From Bufo bufo (taxonomy: Eukaryota; Chordata; Amphibia; Anura; Bufonidae), in NCBI RefSeq assembly GCF_905171765.1, contig NC_053391.1, positions 265,154,460 through 265,218,459 on the forward strand: a DNA stretch of 64,000 nt. Reading direction: 5' to 3'. The notes beneath the pieces are model-generated. The model made no database searches and was not told the DNA's origin. It worked only from the letters and a program-made list of their open reading frames with translations. Shown here one piece after another: positions 22,069-33,621 of the stretch; position 1 is the stretch's first letter; each line of letters starts with the position of its first letter. Position numbers and translations under genes: made by a program.

Positions 22069-23616
22069 CAGGGAGTGCAGAATTATTAGGCAAGTTGTAT
22101 TTTTGAGGATTCATTTTATTATTGAACAACAACCATGTTCTCAATGAACCCAAAAAACTCATTAATATCAAAGCTGAATATTTTTGGAAGTAGTTTTTAG
22201 TTAGTTTTTAGTTTTAGCTATTTTAGGGGGATATCTGTGTGTGCAGGTGACTATTACTGTGCATAATTATTAGGCAACTTAACAAAAAACAAATATATAC
22301 CCATTTCAATTATTTATTTTTACCAGTGAAACCAATATAACATCATAACATTCACAAATATACATTTCTGACATTCAAAAACAAATCAGTGACCAATATA
22401 GCCACCTTTCTTTGCAAGGACACTCAAAAGCCTGCCATGGATTCTGTCAGTGTTTTGATCTGTTCACCATCAACATTGCGTGCAGCAGCAACCACAGCCT
22501 CCCAGACACTGTTCAGAGAGGTGTACTGTTTTCCCTCCTTGTAAATCTCACATTTGATGATGGACCACAGGTTCTCAATGGGGTTCAGATCAGGTGAACA
22601 AGGAGGCCATGTCATTAGATTTTCTTCTTTTATACCCTTTCTTGCCAGCCACGCTGTGGAGTACTTGGACGCGTGTGATTGAGCATTGTCCTGCATGAAA
22701 ATCATGTTTTTCTTGAAGGATGCAGACTTCTTCCTGTACCACTGCTTGAAGAAGGTGTCTTCCAGAAACTGGCAGTAGGACTGGGAGTTGAGCTTGACTC
22801 CATCCTCAACCCGAAAAGGCCCCACAAGCTCATCTTTGATGATACCAGCCCAAACCAGTACTCCACCTCCACCTTGCTGGCGTCTGAGTCGGACTGGAGC
22901 TCTCTGCCCTTTACCAATCCAGCCACGGGCCCATCCATCTGGCCCATCAAGACTCACTCTCATTTCATCAGTCCATAAAACCTTAGAAAAATCAGTCTTG
23001 AGATATTTCTTGGCCCAGTCTTGACGTTTCAGCTTGTGTGTCTTGTTCAGTGGTGGTCGTCTTTCAGCCTTTCTTACCTTGGCCATGTCTCTGAGTATTG
23101 CACACCTTGTGCTTTTGGGCACTCCAGTGATGTTGCAGCTCTGAAATATGGCCAAACTGGTGGCAAGTGGCATCTTGGCAGCTGCACGCTTGACTTTTCT
23201 CTGTTCATGGGCGGTTATTTTGCGCCTTGGTTTTTCCACACGCTTCTTGCGACCCTGTTGACTATTTTGAATGAAACGCTTGATTGTTCGATGATCACGC
23301 TTCAGAAGCTTTGCAATTTTAAGAGTGCTGCATCCCTCTGCAAGATATCTCACTATTTTTGACTTTTCTGAGCCTGTCAAGTCCTTCTTTTGACCCATTT
23401 TGCCAAAGGAAAGGAAGTTGCCTAATAATTATGCACACCTGATATAGGGTGTTGATGTCATTAGACCACACCCCTTCTCATTACAGAGATGCACATCACC
23501 TAATATGCTTAATTGGTAGTAGGCTTTCGAGCCTATACAGCTTGGAGTAAGACAACATGCATAAAGAGGATCATGTGGTCAAAATACTCATTTGCCTAAT
23601 AATTCTGCACTCCCTG
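22069..23616 (-). mobile_element. Tc1-like transposon with CAGGGAGTGCAGAATTATTA ends
   Basis: Inverted ends CAGGGAGTGCAGAATTATTA (22069) and TAATTCTGCACTCCCTG (to 23616) are flanked by TA (22067-22068 and 23617-23618). The length is 1548 bp, and an almost complete transposase lies on the minus strand. It interrupts the Penelope 1 palm domain. The coding region is the best preserved of the five Tc1 transposases in the window. Confidence 0.93.
22424..23398 (-). CDS. Tc1-like transposase, nearly intact
   Basis: The 324-residue frame starts MGQKKDLTGSEKSKIVRYLA. It has two N-terminal DNA-binding helix-turn-helix regions (KIAKLLKRDHRTIKRFI and an AT-hook-like KKRVEKPRRK). The catalytic set is D in LWTDEMRVS, D in FMQDNAQSH and E in NPIENLWS. 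The stop follows ESMAGF, short of the usual C terminus. In the adjacent frame the sequence continues HGRLLSVLAKKGGYIGH and then stops, so a late single-base shift probably replaced the last 20 or so residues. Activity is doubtful. Expression from an intron is not suggested by anything visible. Confidence 0.9.
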   Translation of the reverse strand: MGQKKDLTGSEKSKIVRYLAEGCSTLKIAKLLKRDHRTIKRFIQNSQQGRKKRVEKPRRKITAHEQRKVKRAAAKMPLATSLAIFQSCNITGVPKSTRCAILRDMAKVRKAERRPPLNKTHKLKRQDWAKKYLKTDFSKVLWTDEMRVSLDGPDGWARGWIGKGQRAPVRLRRQQGGGGVLVWAGIIKDELVGPFRVEDGVKLNSQSYCQFLEDTFFKQWYRKKSASFKKNMIFMQDNAQSHASKYSTAWLARKGIKEENLMTWPPCSPDLNPIENLWSIIKCEIYKEGKQYTSLNSVWEAVVAAARNVDGEQIKTLTESMAGF

Positions 23617-23618
23617 TA

Positions 23619-24119
23619 TACATTCATTGGGTTTAAGATCAGTCAAATAATTCATTGATGCAGACACACTTATGCCAAAGACTCAGAGATTTTGTCTTAC
23701 AATCCATTAAGTTAATTTTATATCTTAATTATTATTTTTATGATAATACATTTTATTTCCAACAAAAAGGTACAGCGATGGGGATGAAATTCGCCCCATC
23801 AGATGCAATGTTACTGATGGGGTTTTTTGAGAAACATATTGGTCTCCTTAGTCACCCAAATATCATATTCTATAGAAGCTATATAGATGACATCATTCTA
23901 ATTTGGAATAGTGACGTTGATGCGTTGAAGGCTTTTATAAAGATTGTGAATACAAATAATTGGAACCTCAACCTAACCCTGGAATGCCATCCGAGGAAAG
24001 CCATTTTCTTAGATTTACACCTTAGCAGTGTTAATAATAAAATCACCACAAAAACACATTTAAAAAATGTGGATACAAATGTCTACCTAGATTTTAAGAG
24101 TTGTCACCATCATAAATGA
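23619..24119 (+). pseudogene. Penelope 1 reverse transcriptase, catalytic part
   Basis: The frame includes YYFYDNTFYFQQKGTAMGMK then FAPSDAMLLMGFFEKHI, followed by FYRSYIDDIILIW, the Y.DD catalytic box, and ATFLDLH-like AIFLDLHLSS. The order equals the MGSPCAPTFANLYLGWWE ... RFIDDIFILW ... LTFLDLS region of Penelope 2. The box itself is intact here, but the frame is separated from its neighbours by the Tc1 element and by a stop at 24117. Confidence 0.85.
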
Positions 24120-24134
24120 AATATACCGTTCAGC

Positions 24135-24907
24135 CAGATGAAACGCATCAGGCGGAACTGCACAGATAATAAGGTAATGAGGGAACAAGTAGATTTTCTA
24201 AGTGACAGATTCATTCCGAAAGGCTTTCCATCACAGCTAATCAAGGAATCAAATAATAGGGTTTTCATGGAGACACAAAGCGACAGCCTAAAACCAAAAA
24301 CTAACAGTAAAAACAATTCTTATATGCACTAACCGAATCTTATTACGAGATACAACTCGAAACACAAAACAATTAGACGGATTCTCATAAAATACTGGCC
24401 GATCCTACAGAAGGACCCTGTTTTAGGGAATGATATCCCTAAACAACCTAACCTGATTTACCGCAGAGCCAAAACACAAAACAATATATAATGGCCCCTT
24501 CCTGCCCGGGGAGAGCACGCGAGGAGGCCATTCGGATATGCCCTAACAACAAAAGGATAGATAACAAAGGTGTGTTCAAATGTGGAGTACGAAGATGCAA
24601 ATGTTGCTTAATGATACAATGTGCAACTGGTGAGCTCCAGTTATCAGCATCCAGTAACAAAATCATCTTCAAACACCATATGAATTGTGGCACAATGAAT
24701 GTAATATTTCTACTCCAGTGCCTCTGTGGTCTCCAATATGTGGGCCGCACTATCCAAACCCTAAGGGAACGTATGAATGAAGATCGGTCCAACATCAATA
24801 GAAAAATCACAACCCACAGTGTATTGCGCCATTTTGCTTTAGAACATGATGGCAATCCGGCTCCTTTAAAAATGATCCCCCTTGAACATGTACCTTCTTC
24901 ATTTTAG
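24135..24907 (+). pseudogene. Penelope 1 C-terminal linker and GIY-YIG endonuclease
   Basis: Plus-strand frames give KRIRRNCTDNKVMREQVDFL, then GVFKCGVRRCKCCLM (Cys-rich linker typical of Penelope proteins), then NVIFLLQCLCGLQYVGRTIQ with downstream RMNEDRSNI. This is a GIY-YIG nuclease core in its Penelope form (xVIFL...LQYVG). The domain cuts target DNA for integration. A stop at about 24331 separates the linker from the nuclease frame at 24491-24907. Confidence 0.85.
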
Positions 24908-25440
24908 CAACTTAGCCTAAAAGAGATGTTTTTTTATATATATATTTATATCTGTACTTATTCTATTGAAGGCCGACCCCCCTGCATATCAATTGGTTCC
25001 CTCACCCTGGAGTGTCTCTATATGTATAGTGACCACAGTAATGCTGATAATCCATTATAATAGATTTTATATTTTATTTTATATATTTTTTTCCCATTTT
25101 CATATTCACGCATGATGAGCGAACATCAGGGGAATAAGAATATTAATAAAAATAAGGCAAGTAGAGATCACATGTAGCGATTGTATCCTACCATTATCAT
25201 TATCACGTTTCATTCTTTTATTAATTTATGATTAACGGCAGGTCCTTTTACTAATTTATTATGGATTGTACTCATTTGGATTTTATTATCATATATCTTT
25301 ATATATTTTTTATGCTTCAAATTATTATCATATATTTTTTATGCATCAAGCTGCTTTTTATGTTATATTATCCCCAAGTGTATATATATATATATATATA
25401 TATACACATTCCCCACTCTGGATGTCAATGGTTTTATCTT
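24908..25440. other. Penelope 3' region and A/T-rich spacer with (TA)n
   Basis: This is A/T-rich sequence between the two Penelope-like elements. A (TA)n tract lies at about 25380-25404 and a short hydrophobic frame crosses it, not supported as a gene. No hammerhead-type core was found here. Confidence 0.45.
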
Positions 25441-27817
25441 GGGGACATAAATAATAGAGATAGAGCCCGTGGCCGGGGATGTGAGAGAGGGCATCGAAGA
25501 GGTTTTTTAGGGACAGCTTTGAGGTCACTAGAACCAACCCAAGTGACGAACGAGTATCCACTCAGAAACAGAGGCAACTGAGGGTGACAACATCTGTAGA
25601 TACATCTCAGATTATTAACCTCTCCAAACGTGTTTTAACCACTGCTGAGATGACAGTCCTGAGCAAGGGCCTGTCATTTGTGCCTGAATGTAGATTTAAC
25701 CCCTTCACATGGGTGAAGGATATTAATCTATTTATCAGTAAATTGAAGTTTTTCTGCACCCATGACAGGGAACAATGTGAGAAGTTGGGTATTGACCAAG
25801 ATAAACTCCCAGATGTGAGACTACTGGCTGGTCTCCTAGCAGATGGTGAAAAAGGTTTGGGTGAAGGACCTTTTACTGACCTGAAACTAGCGTCAAGAAA
25901 ATATCCTCCAGTGGGAGCTTATTCTCCTCTTGATGTATTCCTCACTGTTGTTACCGAGAAAATACGGTCCCTACATGTCCAGAGTCCTTACCCTAGAAAT
26001 ATAACAGAGCAGGAACAACTAGCATTAGTGGAATTACAGAGAGATTCAAGTATTGTGATCAAACCTTCAGACAAGGGGGGAAACACAGTAGTACTTGATA
26101 TCAACATATATATACAGATGTGTAAGAAAATCCTTGACGATAGGACATGCTATATTAAGTTAGATCACAACCCCCTTGATACATATAAGAATGAACTGAA
26201 CCAAATTCTGAGTAGAGCGAAGGGGCGCAGACTGATAAGTGCTGGTGAACTTGCATATTTGTTACCCATGTACCCGACACTACCGGCCTTCTACAGTTTA
26301 CCCAAAATACATAAGGGCATTGATCCCTTAAAGGGAAGGCCGATAGTGTCGGGAATAGGGAGCCTTACAGAGAGAATCAGTATCTATGTAGACAAAATTC
26401 TTAGGCCTTTTGTGTTCAGCCTGCCGTCCTTTGTTAGGGATTCTATGGACGTGTTGAGGAGATTAAATGACATCAGATGTGATAGTGATACCCTCCTTGC
26501 CAGCCTAGATGTAGAGGCTTTGTACAGCTCCATCCCACATCAACGAGGATGTGAGGCAGTACAGACATTTCTGCTGGAAAGAGGGTCTCATTTCCTTTTT
26601 CACCATCTGCTAGGAGACCAGCCAGTAGTCTCACATGGGCAGTCCCTGTCCCTGTGCCCCCTGTTTCCGTGAGCATAATGAGCTTATAATAACGTTGCTC
26701 AATTTTATTCTGTACCACAATGTTTTCATGTTTGACCGTTCCCTCTACCGCCAGCTCAGGGAGGTGGCGATGGGCAGTCCCTGTGCCCCAACCTTCGCCA
26801 ACCTTTACCTGGGCTGGTGGGAGAGAGAGACGGTGTTTAGTGATGAGATGGAAGAATGGACCTCATCCATTTTATTATGGATGAGGTTCATTGACGATAT
26901 ATTCATCTTATGGAGAGGTACAAAGAAAAAATTCTCTGACTTTAGATCTAGGCTGAATGTAAACAATCTGGGCCTATATTTCACATCTGTGATTGATGAA
27001 AAACATCTGACTTTTCTGGACCTCTCGATTGAGATTGACCCCTCTGGATATCTGAAAACAAAAGTGTTCCGCAAACCCACGGCCACTCTTGAGGTGGGAA
27101 AGTGGACATCCACACCCACTTAAAAGAGGCATTCCTAAGGGGCAATACCTTAGAATGAGACAGAACTGTTCTCAGTGGTCTAATTTTAAGGCATCAGCGG
27201 ATGACCTACAGAAACGGTTTGTGGAGAGGGGGTACCCAAAAACTGTCTTGAAGGAGGCCTATCAGTGTGCGGCTGCATGCGATAGGGAAAATCTCCTGCA
27301 CCCCAAGAATAGGGTATCTGAGGATGCTCAACTACGTATCATAGGGACCTATGACACGGAACACAAGGAGATACGTGCGTTGTTGACTGAACACTGGGAG
27401 ATTCTAAAAACGGACCCGGATGTTGGCCATCTAGTAGGAGGATATCCTATGATAACATACCGTTGTGGTGGAAATCTAAAGGATAAGGTGGTCCATAGTG
27501 CTTTTAATTCCCCTACCAATGAGACCTGGTTAGCGGTGAATATACCGAATGGCACATATAAATGTGGGAATTGTATAGCCTGCAAAGTTATTTTGAAGGG
27601 TGCACACTTTACTAGCTCAACCACAGGACACAGATACAACATCAAATCCTTTATTAAATGTAAGACAGTAGGGGTGGTGTACCTCGCGACCTGCATTTGT
27701 GGATTACAATATGTAGGGAAAATGAAGCGCGAGTTTAGGAGACGCATAGGGAAGCACTTACTGAAGATCAGAAGTTATGGTGATACCCCTATTGCGCAAC
27801 ATGTGTTGCTGATAACT
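25441..27817 (+). mobile_element. Penelope-like retroelement 2
   Basis: The element encodes an N-terminal basic leader (RGRGCERGHRRGF), the Penelope reverse transcriptase and a GIY-YIG domain, in three plus-strand frames. It is a different subfamily from Penelope 1, judged by protein divergence. The 3' end is cut at TTAA (27818-27821) by the piggyBac composite. The continuation is probably the hammerhead-bearing region after 36418 (inference). Confidence 0.85.
25584..27123 (+). pseudogene. Penelope 2 reverse transcriptase
   Basis: The frame 25584-26672 contains LSKGLSFVPECRFNPFTWVK, IVIKPSDKGGNTVVLD, FYSLPKIHKG, GRPIVSGIGSLTERISIYVD and SLDVEALYSSIPHQRG, the ordered motifs of Penelope-type polymerases. 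It then runs into a 41-bp inverted filler (about 26597-26637) and stops. The second frame (26635-27123) resumes with ITLLNFILYHNVFMFD, VAMGSPCAPTFANLYLGWWE and the catalytic RFIDDIFILW, then LTFLDLSIEID. It ends by frameshift near 27110, where the next frame takes over. The upstream TGA at 25579 shows that the N terminus is frameshifted too. Confidence 0.88.
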
Positions 27818-27850
27818 TTAAAACGCTTTGACTTACCCAGGCCGTTCTGA
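27089..27850 (+). pseudogene. Penelope 2 C-terminal domain with GIY-YIG endonuclease
   Basis: The frame carries KRGIPKGQYLRMRQNCSQWS, the Cys-bearing linker TYKCGNCIACKVILKG, and a GIY-YIG core: VGVVYLATCICGLQYVGKMK with downstream FRRRIGKHL. The Penelope nuclease makes the nick that primes reverse transcription. The last 10 or so residues (KRFDLPRPF) come from the repeat inserted at 27818, so the true C terminus is missing here. Confidence 0.87.
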
Positions 27851-28054
27851 GATAGTTTTTTCGTCACATATTGTACTTCATGACACTTACTTGCATAAAA
27901 AAATACCTAATTTACCAAAAATTTTGAAAAATTTGCTAATTTCAAAGTTTCAGTTTCTCTACTTCTGTAATACATAGTAATACCCCAAAAATTGTGATGA
28001 CTTTACATTCCCCATATGTCTACTTCATGTTTGAATCATTTTGGGAATTATATA

Positions 28055-29476
28055 CACTGCTCAAAAAAATAAAGGGAACACAAAAATAACACATCCTAGA
28101 TCTGAATTAAATATTCTTCTGAAATACTTTGATCTTTACATAGTTGAATGTGCTGACAACAAAATCACACAAAAATTAAAAATGGAAATCAAATTTTTCA
28201 ACCCATGGAGGTCTGGATTTGGAGTCACACTCAAAATTAAAGTGGAAAAACACACTACAGGTTGATCCAACTTTGATGTAATGTCCTTAAAACAAGTCAA
28301 AATGAGGCTCAGTAGTGTGTGTCCACGTGCCTGTATGACCTCCCTACAACGCCTGTGCATGCTCCTGATGAGGTGGCGGATGGTCTCCTGAGGGATCTCC
28401 TCCCAGACCTGGACTAAAGCATCTGCCAACTCCTGGACAGTCTGTGGTGCAACGTGACGTTGGTGGATAGAGCGAGACATGATGTCCCAGATGTGCTCAA
28501 TTGGATTCAGGTCTGGGGAACGGGCGGGCCAGTCCATAGCATCAATGCCTTCGTCTTGCAGGAACTGCTGACACACTCCAGCCACATGAGGTCTAGCATT
28601 GTCTTGCATTAGGAGGAACCCAGGGCCAACCGCACCAGCATATGGTCTCACAAGGGGTTCTCCACGGCGTCTCCAGACTCTGTCACGTCTGTCACATGTG
28701 CTCAGTGTGAACCTGCTTTCATCTGTAAAGAGCACAGGGCGCCAGTGGCGATTTTGCCAATCTTGGTGTTCTCTGGCAAATGCCAAACGTCCTGCACGGT
28801 GTTGGGCTGTAAGCACAACCCCTACCTGTGGACGTCGGGCCCTCATATCACCCTCATGGAGTCTGTTTCTGACCGTTTGAGCAGACACATGCACATTTGT
28901 GGCCTGCTGGAGGTCATTTTGCAGGGCTCTGGCAGTGCTCCTCCTGTTCCTCCTTGCACAAAGGCGGAGGTAGTGGTCCTGCTGCTGGGTTGTTGCCCTC
29001 CTACGGCCTCCTCCACGTCTCCTGATGTACTGGCCTGTCTCCTGGTAGCGCCTCCATACTCTGGACACTACGCTGACAGACACAGCAAACCTTCTTGCCA
29101 CAGCTCGCATTGATGTGCCATCCTGGATAAGCTGCACTACCTGAGCCACTTGTGTGGGTTGTAGACTCCGTCTCATGCTACCACTAGAGTGAAAGCACCG
29201 CCAGCATTCAAAAGTGACCAAAACATCAGCCAGGAAGCATAGGAACTACTGAGAAGAGGTCTGTGTTCACCACCTGCAGAACCACTCCTTTATTGGGGGT
29301 GTCTTGCTAATTGCCTATAATTTCCACCTGTTGTCTATCCCATTTGCACAACAGCATGTGAAATTGATTGTCACTCAGTGTTGCTTCCTAAGTGGACAGT
29401 TTGATTTCACAGAAGTGTGATTGACTTGGAGTTACATTGTGTTGTTTAAGTGTTCCCTTTATTTTTTTGAGCAGTG
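28055..29476 (-). mobile_element. Tc1-like transposon with CACTGCTCAAAAAAATAAAG ends
   Basis: Inverted ends CACTGCTCAAAAAAATAAAG (28055) and CTTTATTTTTTTGAGCAGTG (to 29476) are flanked by TA. The length is 1422 bp. A second copy of the family, 5'-truncated and on the plus strand, is at 59731-60640. It is inserted in the A/T-rich left part of the piggyBac composite. Confidence 0.93.
28136..29221 (-). pseudogene. Tc1-like transposase with internal 51-codon deletion
   Basis: The frame starts at about 29176 ([20 protein letters not shown]) with paired helix-turn-helix regions. The catalytic motifs are [16 protein letters not shown] and NPIEHIWD. Compared with the copy at 59797-60381, the sequence between VWRRRGE and PLVRPYAG lacks 51 residues including the GSVMVWGGIS strand, an exact in-frame 153-bp loss. 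A one-base loss near the end (EVIQARGH instead of ARGGHTHY) then lets the frame read into the 3' region as far as 28136. The catalytic fold would not form, so the copy is inactive. Confidence 0.9.
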
Positions 29477-29579
29477 TATATTTTTTTGGGGATGTTACAA
29501 GGCTCAGAAATTTAGAAACAAATCTTGAAATTTTTAAGAAATTTTCAAAAACCCAAGTCACTTTGCGAGGCATACATAA

Positions 29580-31740
29580 TAGAAACCACCCAAAAATGAC
29601 CCCATTCTAGAAACTACACCCCTCAAGGTATTCAAAACTGATTTTACAAACTTCGTTAACCCTTTAGGTGTTGCACAAGAGTTATTGGCAAATGGGGATG
29701 AAATTTGCGAATTTAATTTTTTTGCCAAATTTTCCCTTTTAACCCATTTTTTCCAGTAACAAAGCAAGGATTAACAGCCAAACAAGACTGTATCTTTATT
29801 GCCCTGACTCAGCCGTTTACAGAAACACCCCATATGTGGCCGTAAACTACTGTACGGCCACACAGCGGGGTGTAGAGGGAAAGGTGCGCCATATGGTTTT
29901 TGGAAGGCAGATTTTGCTGGACTAGTTTATTTACACCATGTCCCTTTTGAAGCCCCCCTGATGCACCTCTAAAGTAGAAACTCCATAAAAGTGACCCCAT
30001 CTAAGAAACTACACCCCTCAAGGTATTCAAAACTGATTTTACATACGTCGTTAACCCTTTAGGTGTTGCACAAGATTTATTGGGAATTGGGGATGAAATT
30101 TGAGAATTTCATTTTTTTGCCAAATTTTCCCTTTTAACCCATTTTTTCCACTAACAAAGCAAGGGTTAACAGCCAAACAAGACTGTATCTTTATTGCCCT
30201 GACTCTGCCGTTTACAGAAACACCCCATATGTGGTCGTACACTACTGTACAGGCACACAGTAGGGCGTAGAGGGAAAGGTTCCGCCATATGGTTTTTGGA
30301 AGGCAGATTTTGCTGGACTGGTTTATTTACACCATGTCCCATTTGAAGCCCCCCTGGTGCACCCCTAGAGTAGAAACTCCATAAAAGTGACCCCAGCTAA
30401 GAAACTACGCCCCTCAAGGTATTCAAAACTGATCTTACAAGCTATGTTAACCCTTTAGGTGCTCCACAAGAGTTATTGGCAAATGGAGATGGAATTTCAG
30501 AATTTAATTTTTTTGCCAAATTTTCCATTTTAAACCATTTTTTCCACTAACAAAACAAGACTGTATCTTTATTGCCCTGACTCTGCCGTTTACAGAAACA
30601 CCCCATATGTGGTCGTACACTACTGTACGGCCACACAGCGTGGCGTAGAGTGAAAGGTGCGCCATTTGGTTTTTGGAGGGCTGATTTTTATGGACCGGTT
30701 TATTTACACCGTGTCCCGTTTCAACCCCCCTGATGCACCCCTGGAGTAGAAACTCCCTAAAAGTGACCTCATCTAAGAAACTACACCCCTCAAGGTATTC
30801 AAAACTGATTTTTACATACGTCGTTAACACTTTAGGTGTTGCACAAAAGTTATTGGCAAATGGGGATGAAATTTGAGAATTTCATTTTTTTGCCAAATTT
30901 TCCCTTTTAACCCATTTTTTCCACTAACAAAGCAAGGGTTAACAGCCAAACAAGACTCTATCTTTATTGCCCTGACTCTGCCGTTTACAGAAACACCCCA
31001 TATGTGGTCGTACACTACTGTACGGTCACACAGCGGGGCGTAGAGTGAAAGGTGCACCATTTGGTTTTTGGAGAGCTGATTTTTATGGATCGGTTTATTT
31101 ACACCATGTCCTGTTTCAACCCCCCTTGATGCACCCCTGGAGTAGAAACTCCCTAAAAGTGACCCCATTTTGGAAACTACGGGATAAGGTGGCAGTTTTG
31201 TTGGTACTATTTTAGGGAACATATGATTTTTGGTTGCTCTATATTACACTTTTTGTGAGGCAAAGTAACAAAAAATAGAAATTCAGAAATTTCATCTCCA
31301 TTTGCCACTAACTCTTGTGGAACACTTAAAGGGTTAACAAAGTTTGTAAAATCAGTTTTGAATACTTTGAGGGGTGTAGTTTCCAAAGTGGGGTCAGTTT
31401 TTGGAATTTCTACTCTAGGGGTGCATCAGGGGGGGCTTCAAATGGGACATGGTGTCAAAAAACCAGTCCAGCAAAAACTGCCTTCCAAAAACCATATGGC
31501 GCTCCTTTCATTCTGCGCCCTGCCGTGTGGCCATACAGCAGATTACGACCACATTTGGGGCATTTCTATAAACTACAGAATCAGGGCAATAAATATTGAG
31601 TTTTGTTTGGCTGTTAACCCTTGCTTTGTTACCGGAAAAAATGGATTAAAATGGAAAGTTTGCCAAAAAATAGCAGTTTTGGCACTGTTTTTAATTTTTA
31701 TTATTTGCAACGTTCATCTGACAGGTTAGATCATGTGCTA
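29580..31740. repeat. About 375-397-bp tandem repeat followed by an inverted unit
   Basis: CTACACCCCTCAAGGTATTC recurs at about 29613, 30009, 30406 (one change) and 30781, followed each time by GTTAACCCTTTAGG- and CCGTTTACAGAAACACCCCA-type blocks. A complementary unit lies at about 31260-31730. Frames of 60-130 residues on both strands (VYDHIWGVSVNGRVRAIKI...) are translations of these units. No gene is supported. Confidence 0.85.
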
Positions 31741-33456
31741 TTTTTATAGAGCAGGTTCTTACGGACGCGGCGATACCTAATATGTATACTTTTATTGATT
31801 TATTTAGGTTTTACACAATAATATAATTTTTGAAACCAAAAAAAAATCATGTTTTAGTGTCTCTATAGTCTGAGAGCCATAGTTTTTTCAGTTCTTAGGC
31901 GATTGTCTCAGGTTGGGTATCATTTTTGCGGGATGAGATGACGGTTAGATTGGCACTATTTTGGGGTGAATATGACTTTTTGATCGCTTGCTATTACACT
32001 TTTTGTGATGTAAGGTAACAAAAAAATAGCTTTTTTAACACCGTTTTTATTTTAAAAAAATTACATTGTTCACCTGAGGGGTTAGGTCATGTGGTATTTT
32101 TATAGAGCAGGTTCTTACGGACGTGGCAATACCTAATATGTCTACCTTTTTTTTTATTTATCTAGGTTTTACACAATAATATTTAAAAAAAATATATAAT
32201 CATGTTTTAGTGTCTCCATAGTCTGAGAGCCATAGTTTTTTCAGTTATTAGGCTATTGTCTCATTTTTTGCGGGATGAGGTGACGACTTGATTGGTACTA
32301 TTTTTGCGTACATGCGACTTTTTTGCTCACTTTTATTACCTTTTTTGGGAAGCAAGGTGGGCAAAATTTATATTTCCTCATAGTTTTTATTTTCTTATTT
32401 TTATGGCGTTCACCGTGCGGGGAAAGTAACATGACTGTTTTATAGATCAGGTCGTTACGGACGCGGCGATACCTAATATGTGTAGTGTATTTTATTTTTT
32501 ATTTTTTTATTCAGTGATAAATGTGTTTTTCTTTATCTTTACTTTTTTCACTTTTTTTTTTTCATTTTTTTGACCCAGACCCACTTGGTTCTTGAAGATT
32601 CAGTGGGTCTGATGTCTGGATAATACAGTACAGTATATAGTGTATTGTACTGTATTTTACTTACACTTTGTCTGAACAGATCTATGCCTTTAGCACAGAT
32701 CTGTTCAGCACCATGGACAGCAGGATGCCTGAGAAGGCATCCTGTTGCCATGGGAACCTTCTGCGTCTGCCACAACTGAGCAGACGGGGAAGGGGAAGGA
32801 GGGGGGCTGTCTGGGGGCTCCCTCCCTCTCCCATCAGGGGGCTGCAAAGGTACAGCAGCCCTCCGATGGGAGAGGGAGGGAGCTCCCTGACTGTTAACCT
32901 TTTCCATACAGCGGTATGGAAAGGGTTAAACGGCTGACATCGCAGCACAGATGTCAGCCGTTTATACCAGAGTGTCAGCAATGTATACCCACTGGCCACC
33001 AACGATTATTCAAGAGGAGGCGGGCGGGGGATCGCGATCCCGCCTGCCGCACCGCCCCCCTCCCCCACTGCCTGTAACACCCCCCCTGCACCACCTGCCG
33101 GCATAACATCATTCAGGGGTTCAGGGGGGGGGGGGGGTGAAAAATCTTTATTTTGGTAATTTTAAAGTTTCTGATCCCCGCGGTCAGGGATCAGAAACTG
33201 CATAAAGCGCTACAAACCGCAGGTCTGAATTGACCTGCGGTTTGCAGCGATCGCCGATAGGGGGGGGGGGGTCACAGGACCCCCCTCGGCATTGACCCAA
33301 GGTGCCTGGCTGTGTGTAACAGCCGGGATCTCAGCGCTGTCACCATGTCTGCAGACATGGTGACAGTTTAATGCCATGACGTGTATACTCGTCATGGAGC
33401 GCTAAGTAGCAGTGCTCCATGACGAGTATACTCGTCATAGGTCGGGAAGGGGTTAA
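31741..33456. repeat. piggyBac element A right half, hairpin-rich, non-coding
   Basis: A GCGGCGATACCTAATATG module recurs at about 31768, 32123 (variant) and 32468, and once more at about 33590 in the neighbouring element. Bases 32690-32990 contain paired hairpins (ACAGATCTGTTC-type, CATCCTGTTGCCATGG). The end at 33340-33456 is a TTAA-closed hairpin. No reading frame here is convincing. Confidence 0.6.
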
Positions 33457-33621
33457 ACTTTTTATTATGTAAGGTGACAAAATAAAAAATTCTCTTTTTT
33501 TTTCTTTTCTTTTTTTTTTCTTTTTTTGACCGTGTTATTCTGGTGGGTTAGGTCATGGGGTATTTTTATAGAGAAGATTATTACCGACGCGGCGATACCT
33601 AATATGTCTACTTTTAATAAA

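Larger units (their letters stand above)
15138..24907 (+). mobile_element. Penelope-like retroelement 1, split by three insertions
   Basis: Plus-strand pieces lie in the correct order: N-terminal domain (15138-15414), linker (20829-21002), reverse transcriptase fingers and palm (21507-22066), catalytic palm (23619-24119), and Cys-rich linker plus GIY-YIG domain (24135-24907). The intervening sequences are a piggyBac-like element, a MITE and a Tc1 element, each with its own target duplication. The frames contain further stops and shifts. Confidence 0.88.

Noticed and set aside
25261..25581. 106-residue membrane-like protein
   Set aside because: Its hydrophobic part is a (TA)n and A/T-rich tract, and its C-terminal part is the frameshifted leader of Penelope 2.
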